Of a stretch of 7,525 nucleotides of DNA, positions 1-4,967 are shown in pieces. The position numbers were made by a program, and so were the translations under genes. Each line of letters begins with the position of its first letter. Within the stretch, counting starts at the first letter, position 1. Origin of the DNA: a bacterium. GTDB taxonomy: Bacteria > Patescibacteriota > Minisyncoccia > UBA6257 > GWB1-50-10. The stretch covers positions 1 through 7,525 of the forward strand of contig JAKAHO010000029.1 in the NCBI GenBank assembly GCA_021814835.1, given 5' to 3'. The notes below the pieces were generated by a model, which made no database searches, was not told the DNA's origin, and saw only the letters and a list, made by a program, of their open reading frames with translations.

Positions 1-727
1 TCAGAATACTTGCGATGCGTTCAGGAACCACGTCAAAGCTGAAGAGCAGTTCCCCCCCGTGCGAGGGCGTAATACTCCACTCGCGCAGATTGTGGTCTTT
101 TACTGTGACGTGCGTGATGGCGATACCCGCGTCGCGCACACCCTGTATAGTGGCAAGCATATTATTAAATTGCTGTTCATCGCCGAGCACCCGCTCGCCG
201 AATTTCGGCGCAGAGCCGCCGACATCCTGAATTTCTAGGAATAATGAGCCCTCAATGGAAGGAGCATCAAAATACGCGATGCCGCGGCCGTCGAATCCGA
301 CGCAGGTGTCCGCGCACCACACACCAACGAACTCGCGCTCGCGTACCTCAATAATCACTCTCCGCCCTATCGGGTCAACATTCACCGCCAATGATTTAAT
401 TGCTGGCTCATTAATTGTTTCGCCCGGCATTTCTTTTGCGAACATCCAAAACACAATATTGCCATCTCCTACGGCACGCGATATCCACGAACGCGATGCG
501 AGCGCTCCGCTCACCGCGCGCGCAATTTCTTCACTCCCCACAATCCGATTGCCGATTACCAACACTCCCTTTACTTTGCTTACGTTTGAAAAACCCACTC
601 CATATACAATTCCCGCAATACACGCAATAACCGCGATTGCGATGGTCCAGCCGATTATTATTCTTCGCCGCTCGGATTTTGGCCGCCGCGCGACAAATTC
701 GCCTTTTAACCGCGTATCATGTGCCAT
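1..727 (-). CDS. ftsQ: FtsQ/DivIB-type POTRA-domain cell division protein (3' end beyond window)
   Basis: The minus-strand frame is open from an ATG at 727 to the left edge, giving 242 residues without a stop; the C-terminus is missing. The order is that of FtsQ/DivIB: a short basic cytoplasmic tail (1-23, with RRPKSERRR), one membrane segment (about 24-45), and an extracytoplasmic POTRA-like start at 49-76 (VSKVKGVLVIGNRIVGSEEI, the usual 'V..I.V.GN..v...eI' pattern). A beta-rich part follows, with REREFVGVWCADTCVGFD at about 130-146 and GRGIAYFDAP just after. FtsQ proteins link the early divisome to the FtsBL and FtsWI septal synthesis machinery. Cysteines 138 and 142 lie in the extracytoplasmic part and could form a disulfide (inference). 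The start lies 3 bases after the stop of the preceding gene, so the two are probably co-transcribed; no Shine-Dalgarno precedes it. Another POTRA-containing envelope protein is the main alternative. Confidence 0.72.
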   Translation of the reverse strand, partial: MAHDTRLKGEFVARRPKSERRRIIIGWTIAIAVIACIAGIVYGVGFSNVSKVKGVLVIGNRIVGSEEIARAVSGALASRSWISRAVGDGNIVFWMFAKEMPGETINEPAIKSLAVNVDPIGRRVIIEVREREFVGVWCADTCVGFDGRGIAYFDAPSIEGSLFLEIQDVGGSAPKFGERVLGDEQQFNNMLATIQGVRDAGIAITHVTVKDHNLREWSITPSHGGELLFSFDVVPERIASIL

Positions 728-730
728 TGG

Positions 731-1381
731 TTATGGATAAACGCGGATGGGGAATGAATAGTTTTGAGAGACGCCTCCGCCCGTCACCGAAATCTTCACC
801 GCGAAGTCTCCTTCGTTCGCGTAGTTGTGGCTTATGAGTTTTACGAGTTCCTGCGTTACCGAACCAGTGTCCTTCAACTTATCACCCCAGTCGATGGTGT
901 ATGTTGTGCCCCTGTTGATTGAAAAAATAACAGGCACATTTACGCGAGTAATAAGCGTTGCGGGGGGCGCGGGCGCAAGATAATCGCCGCCCGTGGGCGC
1001 CGCCACCGAACCATTGGTATTTGTGGTTATCGAAGAAATAGATACGGGTTGCATCGGTTCCGACGAACTCGCGCCAATCATCGATTCGGCCGAATGCATA
1101 ATGCTTTTGCCAAGACCGGTCAGCGCACCCGATACTGCTTCTTTAATAGAATCCAGCGCGGTTTTCTTCGCCTCGCCCACTACTTCGCTCGTATATTCTT
1201 TTGCTTTATCCGCTACCTGCTTCTGCACCTCGCTGGTCTTCTTCGTTACATACTGCTCTACCGCTTTCTGCGTATTCGCGACCGCGCCCGTATCCCACCA
1301 TTTGATATAGGCGACATAAAGCCCGTACGCTACCGCACAAAGCACAATAAACCAGATAAGTTTTCTGAAGAATTCACCCAT
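731..1381 (-). CDS. Membrane-anchored protein with helical stalk and C-terminal PKD-like domain
   Basis: This 216-residue protein is not a family I can name. It has an N-terminal membrane segment (about 8-26, LIWFIVLCAVAYGLYVAY) after a short charged start. A Lys/Glu/Ala-rich, probably helical or coiled-coil stretch follows (33-95), then a low-complexity Ser/Thr/Pro/Gly linker (about 104-142). The C-terminal beta domain (about 143-216) contains YTIDWGD (161-167) and HNYANEGDFAVKISVT (185-200). These match the WGD...H.Y...G.y.V...V signature of PKD-type immunoglobulin-like domains, which usually sit on cell surfaces and mediate contacts. The predicted layout is anchor, stalk and outward-facing domain. 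It follows serS but is separated by a terminator, has its own -10 element, and precedes the ftsQ-like gene by 3 bases, which suggests an envelope or division-related role (inference). Confidence 0.8.
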   Translation of the reverse strand: MGEFFRKLIWFIVLCAVAYGLYVAYIKWWDTGAVANTQKAVEQYVTKKTSEVQKQVADKAKEYTSEVVGEAKKTALDSIKEAVSGALTGLGKSIMHSAESMIGASSSEPMQPVSISSITTNTNGSVAAPTGGDYLAPAPPATLITRVNVPVIFSINRGTTYTIDWGDKLKDTGSVTQELVKLISHNYANEGDFAVKISVTGGGVSQNYSFPIRVYP

Positions 1382-1388
1382 TTATTCA

Positions 1389-1397
1389 ATTGTATCA
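1389..1397 (-). promoter_or_regulatory. Extended -10 promoter element, probably giving a leaderless mRNA
   Basis: On the minus strand the sequence before the PKD-like gene is TGATACAATTGAATAAATG. This contains the extended -10 motif TGn plus TACAAT (5 of 6 matches to TATAAT), separated from the ATG by only 7 bases. Transcription starting about 7 bases after the hexamer would begin at or next to the ATG. No recognisable -35 is present, since that zone is the serS terminator hairpin, and no Shine-Dalgarno precedes the ATG. A promoter is needed here because the terminator should stop read-through from serS. Confidence 0.6.
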
Positions 1398-1435
1398 CAA
1401 TAAAAAACGCCCCTTGGATGGGGCGCTTTTTATTG
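1398..1435 (-). terminator. Bidirectional Rho-independent terminator after serS
   Basis: CGCCCC (1408-1413) pairs with GGGGCG (1420-1425) around the 6-base loop 1414-1419. After one mismatched pair, the A-rich left flank pairs with the T-rich right flank out to 1398 and 1435. Read on the minus strand the GC stem is followed by TTTTTTATTG, a good U-tract; the plus strand also gives CTTTTTATTG, so it could work both ways. It begins directly after the serS stop codon (1436-1438) and so ends the greA-lysS-serS block. Confidence 0.9.
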
Positions 1436-2707
1436 TTATGCGTTTCCAATAACTTCTTTGTGAAGGTATGCCTGCAACACCTTCGGTACGCGAATGGTGC
1501 CGTCTTTCTGCTGATTGTTCTCAATGATTGCGATAAGCATTCTGCCGATAGCAAACCCCGTCGCGTTCAACATATGCACGAGCGCCTTCTTTGGCTCGCC
1601 CGCCGCATCTTTTGTCTTATATTTAATGTTTACTCCGCGCGACTGGAATTCGGTCGTGTTCGAGCAGGAGTTCGTTTCGCGGTACGTCCCCTGTCCCGGC
1701 AACCACGTTTCCACATCGAACTGGCGTGCATCGGTCCAGCCCATATCGCCCGTGCAGATTTCCACGATGCGGTACGGAAGTTCCAGCTTCTGCATCATTT
1801 CTTCCTGACACGAGAGAAGGAACTTGTGTTCCTCTTCCGATTTTTCAGGATGCGCAAATGAGAACATTTCTACTTTATCGAACTGGTGTACGCGCAAAAT
1901 ACCCTTCGTATCCTTTCCATACGAGCCCGCTTCTTTTCTGAAACAGGTCGAGAATGATACGTACCTGCGCGGAAGCGACTCCTCTTCCAATACTTCATTC
2001 ATATGAATGGGACCCATCGTGTGCTCCGAGCTTCCTACGAGATACATATCGTCCGCAGGGAGGAAGTAGCGTTCATCTTTCTGGTCAGCCGCAAGGCGGC
2101 CCATTCCCTCATATACCTTCGGCTTAATCATTACCGGAGGCACCGCAGGAATGAATCCCTTCGAAACCAGTGTATCAAATGCCAATTGCACGAGCGCAAA
2201 CTCGAGGAGCGCAGCATCGCGCAAAATATACCCGAAACGGCTGCCGGAAACCTCGGCCGCCTTCTTAACATTGATAATACCGAGCGCCTCACCGAGCGTA
2301 AGATAATCTTTCGGCGCGAAATCAAATTCGGGCTTCTTGCCCACTTCGCGGACAACCTTGTTGCCGCTTTCATCTTTTCCTACGGGAACATCCTCGAACG
2401 GAATGTTCGGAATGCGGGAGAGTGCATCATCGCGTTTCTTTTTCAAATCTTCCTGTGCCGCTTCCAAATCCGCGAGGCGTTTCTTCAGCAACTGCGCTTT
2501 ACTCAATAGGTCTTCGCTCTGTCCCGCAGAAAGTTCTCGCGAGAGCGCGTTCTGTTCGGCTTTCAACTGATCAAACGCCGCGGTCTTTGCGCGCCAGTCC
2601 TCATCTGCACGCAAAAATTTATCAACCGTTTTCGGGTCCTGATTCTTTTTCTCCATTCCCGCGCGCACTTTATCACCTTCTTCGCGAATTCGTGTTATAT
2701 CGAGCAT
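1436..2707 (-). CDS. serS: Seryl-tRNA synthetase
   Basis: SerRS is the cytoplasmic class II enzyme that activates serine with ATP and loads it on tRNA-Ser. The 423-residue protein has the normal bacterial length and order. MLDITRIREE opens an N-terminal tRNA-binding antiparallel coiled coil (about 1-100), followed by the catalytic domain. The serine-loop TxE motif is SSE here (226-228, in YLVGSSEHTMG). Motif 2 is at about 253-280 (STCFRKEAGSYGKDTKGI, then RVHQFDKVE). The conserved region TNSCSNTTEFQSR lies at 345-357. Motif 3 is at about 376-410 (VHMLNATGFAIGRMLIAIIE, then DGTIRVPKVL). The start lies 12 bases after the lysS stop in an A/T-rich spacer without Shine-Dalgarno, so the two are probably one transcript. 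The start is fixed by the conserved MLDI beginning. The protein looks intact. Confidence 0.97.
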   Translation of the reverse strand: MLDITRIREEGDKVRAGMEKKNQDPKTVDKFLRADEDWRAKTAAFDQLKAEQNALSRELSAGQSEDLLSKAQLLKKRLADLEAAQEDLKKKRDDALSRIPNIPFEDVPVGKDESGNKVVREVGKKPEFDFAPKDYLTLGEALGIINVKKAAEVSGSRFGYILRDAALLEFALVQLAFDTLVSKGFIPAVPPVMIKPKVYEGMGRLAADQKDERYFLPADDMYLVGSSEHTMGPIHMNEVLEEESLPRRYVSFSTCFRKEAGSYGKDTKGILRVHQFDKVEMFSFAHPEKSEEEHKFLLSCQEEMMQKLELPYRIVEICTGDMGWTDARQFDVETWLPGQGTYRETNSCSNTTEFQSRGVNIKYKTKDAAGEPKKALVHMLNATGFAIGRMLIAIIENNQQKDGTIRVPKVLQAYLHKEVIGNA

Positions 2708-2719
2708 AAATTTATTTAA

Positions 2720-4165
2720 TTATTTCTCTTTGCGCATCAGCGGGAATATGACCGTCTCACGGATGGGCTTATCCATCAGCACCGCGAATAACCTTTCCGA
2801 AAGTCCGAACCCTGCTGCGGGGGGCATGCCATACTCGAGCGCCTCCAAAAAGTCTTCATCAATGCGCTGAGCCTCCTTATCGCCCGCATCGCGCAACCTC
2901 ATCTGCTCTTCAAAGCGCGCGCGCTGGTCCAACGGATCATTCAATTCTGAAAATCCCTTACCAAGTTCTGTGCCCGCGGCCACCACCTGGAAGCGCGCCA
3001 CGCGCGTCGGGTCGTCATCAAGGCGTTTTGCGAGCGGCTCAATATCCACGGGCGGATTCATAAGGAAACAGGGCTGAATGAGCTTCGGACGCACGGCCTT
3101 CTTGTAAATAAGGTCGATAAGTTTTCCGCGTCCCAAGCTACTCTCCGCTTCGAGTTTCAAGTTTCTTGCATACTCGAGAAGCTCTTTTGCGGTCGCCTTT
3201 TTCAAATCAATGCCCGTTTCTTTTTTAAAGACTTCAAAGTAATCAACTTCTGGCCACTTCCCTTCCCAGTTCAGCACGTTCTCACCGTGCTTTGTGTGCA
3301 AAACGCCGAACAGGTTCTTTACAATGTCCTTATACATCTTCTCCACAAATTCCATCATGTCGCGGTAATCCGCATACGCCCAATAGCACTCCATCTGGGT
3401 GTAGTCCTGCAAATGTTCGCGGTCGATGCCCTCGTTTCTGAAAATGCGGCCGATTTCGAACACGCGGTCAAATCCACCCACGAGCAGACGCTTCAAGGGA
3501 AGCTCAAGCGAAATGCGGAGATAGAAATCAGTATCAAGCGCATTGTGATGCGTCACAAAAGGCTCAGCATCTGCCCCACCGGGGACCGCCTCCAACACCG
3601 GTGTATCCACTTCATGGAAGTGATATTTTGTAAGTTCATCGCGGATGGTGCGCCAAAAAATACCCTTTTTTACGAACATCTCGCGCAATTCAGGATTCAG
3701 CAGCAAATCGAGATAGCGCTTCCGAAATTTCAACTCGACATCCTCAATGCCGTACCACTCCGAAGGAATGGGGCGGATGTTTTTTGTAATAATACGGATG
3801 TTTTTTGCGAGTACGCTCGGCTCACCGCGCTTTGTTTTAAAAGGCGTTCCGCACACTTCCACAAAGTCGCCGATATCAGTCGTTTCCTGCGCGCGTTTAA
3901 TATCCACGCACTCGGATTCATTCAATACCACCTGAAACTTCCCGCTTTCGTCCTTAATATCCAAAAAAACAATCTTGCCCTGATCACGCCATGCGGAAAC
4001 GCGGCCCGCGATGCAGACCGGATTATTGCGCTCTACGAGATGCTCGAACTGCGCAGAAAGGTCCGCGAGGGTTATATCGCGGTGCACTTTTGCAGGATAG
4101 GGGTCTGCGGTTTTTTTATAGGCTTCCAGCTTTTTTTTGCGTTCTTCGATAATATCTTCGAGCAT
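2720..4165 (-). CDS. lysS: Lysyl-tRNA synthetase, class II
   Basis: LysRS attaches lysine to tRNA-Lys using ATP, in the cytoplasm. The 481-residue product begins with a charged helix (MLEDIIEERKKKLEAYKK). An anticodon-binding OB fold follows at about 49-127 (VCIAGRVSAWRDQGKIVFLD), then the class II core. Motif 1 is around 183-203 (FHEVDTPVLEAVPGGADAEP). Motif 2 is around 236-266 (FEIGRIFRNEGIDREH, then DYTQMECYWAYADY). Motif 3 is at 447-472 (MPPAAGFGLSERLFAVLMDK). It is slightly shorter than the roughly 500 residues usual in the family but looks complete. In motif 3 the usual GxGxDR reads GFGLSER: the arginine is kept and Asp is replaced by Glu. The start codon abuts the inverted-repeat element, so any local promoter or leader lies inside that element. 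The gene belongs to a greA-lysS-serS series. Confidence 0.97.
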   Translation of the reverse strand: MLEDIIEERKKKLEAYKKTADPYPAKVHRDITLADLSAQFEHLVERNNPVCIAGRVSAWRDQGKIVFLDIKDESGKFQVVLNESECVDIKRAQETTDIGDFVEVCGTPFKTKRGEPSVLAKNIRIITKNIRPIPSEWYGIEDVELKFRKRYLDLLLNPELREMFVKKGIFWRTIRDELTKYHFHEVDTPVLEAVPGGADAEPFVTHHNALDTDFYLRISLELPLKRLLVGGFDRVFEIGRIFRNEGIDREHLQDYTQMECYWAYADYRDMMEFVEKMYKDIVKNLFGVLHTKHGENVLNWEGKWPEVDYFEVFKKETGIDLKKATAKELLEYARNLKLEAESSLGRGKLIDLIYKKAVRPKLIQPCFLMNPPVDIEPLAKRLDDDPTRVARFQVVAAGTELGKGFSELNDPLDQRARFEEQMRLRDAGDKEAQRIDEDFLEALEYGMPPAAGFGLSERLFAVLMDKPIRETVIFPLMRKEK

Positions 4166-4166
4166 A

Positions 4167-4188
4167 AGAACCTATCTTAATAATATTT
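4167..4188 (+). repeat. Terminal inverted repeat, lysS-side end
   Basis: This is the left arm of the 22-base perfect terminal repeat, starting AGAACCTATC and running into an A/T-rich tail. Past 4188, CACGCCCGCG still corresponds to CACCCGCG of the other end apart from the inserted GC. The lysS start codon complement (4163-4165) is one base outside it. Confidence 0.85.
4174..4179 (-). promoter_or_regulatory. Candidate -10 element for lysS inside the terminal inverted repeat
   Basis: On the minus strand TAAGAT (4 of 6 matches to TATAAT, fitting TANNNT) lies 8 bases before the lysS ATG, within the repeat end of the 274-base element. The spacing resembles the stronger -10 elements at greA and the PKD-like gene. 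The same stretch contains AGG five bases before the ATG, which could instead be a weak Shine-Dalgarno. The hexamer is a poor match and the region is A/T-rich, so this is tentative. Confidence 0.3.
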
Positions 4189-4198
4189 CACGCCCGCG

Positions 4199-4298
4199 TT
4201 GCACGCAGTTTTTTCGACCTGCAAGGCTTGCCGACGAAGGTGTAGTCGGAGACTACTCCGAGAAGGTGTAACGAAGGAGGGCGTAAAAACTGCTGCAA
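4199..4298. repeat. Internal inverted-repeat arm 1 with competing hairpins
   Basis: TTGCA (4199-4203) and GCAGTTTTT (4205-4213) pair with AAAAACTGC (4285-4293) and TGCAA (4294-4298), giving 14 pairs with one bulged C. The enclosed GC-rich part has overlapping hairpins that exclude one another: 4231-4235 with 4245-4249, 4242-4247 with 4251-4256, and 4246-4251 with 4256-4261. The 9-base direct repeat GAAGGTGTA occurs at 4236-4244 and 4262-4270, the first copy being exactly the loop of the 4231-4249 hairpin. Confidence 0.7.
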
Positions 4299-4306
4299 CC
4301 CGAAGG

Positions 4307-4410
4307 GATATGACAAAATTGCGCAATATCTGCGTCATTTTCTCCTCAACGTACCGCAATGGGTACGCAATCGTCGTCACTCCTTGATTTTGCACAATTT
4401 TGTTCATATC
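4307..4410. repeat. Internal inverted-repeat arm 2 with apical hairpin
   Basis: GATATGACAAAATTGCGCAA (4307-4326) pairs with 4390-4410 with one bulged T (4403) and one C-A mismatch (4322/4394), 19 pairs in total. Within it CGTACC (4350-4355) and GGTACG (4362-4367) form a 6-pair hairpin with loop GCAATG. The two arms sit side by side inside the terminal repeats. Confidence 0.7.
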
Positions 4411-4418
4411 GCGGGTGA

Positions 4419-4440
4419 AAATATTATTAAGATAGGTTCT
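4419..4440 (-). repeat. Terminal inverted repeat, greA-side end
   Basis: This is the exact reverse complement of 4167-4188, ending GATAGGTTCT on the plus strand. Inward of it lies one unpaired A (4418), followed by GTG and GGGCG, which pair again with the opposite end. Outside it, 11 bases remain before the greA stop. Confidence 0.85.
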
Positions 4441-4451
4441 AGTTGGGCGGC

Positions 4452-4922
4452 TTAACCGATTTCCACCACGTGGTATTCCACAATACCGCTCGGCGCTTTA
4501 ACTTTAATGATATCGCCTACTTTTTTACCCAATACCGCCTGTCCTATCGGAGATTCGTTTGAGATAAGTCCACTAAGAGGCTTCGCTTCGTTTGAGCCCA
4601 CCACCGTGTACTGCACCGTCGCGTTTCCTTTCTTCAGTTTCACGCGCGTGCCGATACGCACCGTAACGCCGCCTGTTTCAAGTTTGATAAGCGATGAGTT
4701 GCGCAAAAGCTCCTCAAGCTCTTCAATGTGCACTTCAAGACGCGTCTGATCCTCGCGCGCTTCCTGATATTCAGAGTTTTCCGAAAGGTCGCCGAGGTCC
4801 TTCGCGTGGCGAAGACGTTCCGCAACAACTTTTCTTCCCTCGCTCTTCAATTTAGCGATTTCAACGACGATTTCGTCGTAGCGCTCCTTCGTCAGATAGT
4901 TCTTTTTGATTACTGCTGCCAT
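4452..4922 (-). CDS. greA: Transcription elongation factor GreA
   Basis: GreA enters the secondary channel of RNA polymerase and stimulates cleavage of backtracked RNA, rescuing stalled complexes. The 156-residue product has the normal family length. The N-terminal antiparallel coiled coil (about 8-78) carries the acidic tip GDLSENSEY (44-52), in which Asp45 and Glu48 correspond to the catalytic Mg-coordinating pair. The C-terminal FKBP-like domain (about 83-156) includes SNESPIGQAVLGKKVGD (121-137), the typical 'S..SPIG.allGk..GD' signature. GreA rather than GreB is favoured by the sequence of these blocks. The start is supported by a perfect TATAAT 6 bases upstream. Downstream, the MITE-like element separates it from lysS. 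Confidence 0.97.
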   Translation of the reverse strand: MAAVIKKNYLTKERYDEIVVEIAKLKSEGRKVVAERLRHAKDLGDLSENSEYQEAREDQTRLEVHIEELEELLRNSSLIKLETGGVTVRIGTRVKLKKGNATVQYTVVGSNEAKPLSGLISNESPIGQAVLGKKVGDIIKVKAPSGIVEYHVVEIG

Positions 4923-4928
4923 AGATTC

Positions 4929-4934
4929 ATTATA
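4929..4934 (-). promoter_or_regulatory. -10 element of greA, probably giving a leaderless mRNA
   Basis: The minus strand reads GGTTATAATGAATCTATG: a perfect TATAAT whose last base is 6 bases before the greA ATG. Initiation at the usual distance would place the first transcribed base at or within a base or two of the start codon. There is no Shine-Dalgarno and no good -35; the GC-rich hairpin 4940-4959 occupies that zone. Confidence 0.6.
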
Positions 4935-4939
4935 ACCGA

Positions 4940-4959
4940 TGCCCCCTTCCGTGGGGGCA
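4940..4959. terminator. GC hairpin between the PBP2 gene and greA, without a U-tract
   Basis: TGCCCCC (4940-4946) pairs perfectly with GGGGGCA (4953-4959) around the loop TTCCGT. It begins 8 bases after the PBP2 stop codon and ends 5 bases before the greA -10. No run of T follows on either strand, so it is not a standard intrinsic terminator. It may be a U-tract-less terminator, a transcript-end stabiliser, or an element acting on the greA promoter. Confidence 0.45.
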
Positions 4960-4967
4960 GTGGTCTA

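Larger units (their letters stand above)
4167..4440. mobile_element. MITE-like inverted-repeat element between greA and lysS
   Basis: This 274-base sequence without a credible gene fills the greA-lysS gap, lying 11 bases from the greA stop and 1 base from the lysS ATG. Its ends form a perfect 22-base inverted repeat (4167-4188 with 4419-4440), which extends inward by about 8 more pairs if one extra A and one extra GC are allowed. TA occurs at 4165-4166 and at 4440-4441, as expected for elements that duplicate TA, although that reading makes the ends differ by one base. Two internal inverted-repeat arms (4199-4298 and 4307-4410) give a fold of one closing stem and two branches. No transposase is present, so movement would depend on one encoded elsewhere (inference). 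The alternative is a conserved structured RNA or regulatory leader of lysS; copy number in the genome would decide. Confidence 0.7.

Noticed and set aside
52..58. A run of seven C as a possible frameshift site in the ftsQ-like gene
   Set aside because: The frame remains open and the translation sensible on both sides of the run, so there is no sign of a frameshift or sequence error.
255..740. A 161-codon plus-strand open frame at the left edge
   Set aside because: It is antisense to the FtsQ-type gene, whose anchor and POTRA pattern are far more convincing.
1049..1861. A 270-codon plus-strand open frame
   Set aside because: It spans the serS terminator and lies antisense to serS and the PKD-like gene. 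It is rich in Arg, Phe and Leu without any domain, as expected of an antisense shadow.
2003..2509. A 168-codon plus-strand open frame
   Set aside because: It is antisense to serS and its arginine-rich composition mirrors the coding strand; there is no independent evidence for a gene.
3287..4180. A 297-codon plus-strand open frame
   Set aside because: It is antisense to the well-supported lysS gene, has no recognisable motif, and ends in the terminal repeat.
4177..4407. A 76-codon minus-strand open frame in the greA-lysS gap
   Set aside because: It lies almost wholly inside the inverted-repeat element and its codons coincide with both internal repeat arms. The product has no recognisable domain, a basic low-complexity C-terminal half, and ends within the terminal repeat. 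It is most simply a by-product of the repeat sequence.
4166..4451. T-box or other tRNA-sensing leader for lysS
   Set aside because: I looked for the T-box core (AGGGTGGNACCGCG) and an antiterminator/terminator pair on the minus strand. The closest stretch (GCGTACCCATTGCGGTACG) is just a small hairpin, and no U-tract terminator precedes lysS.
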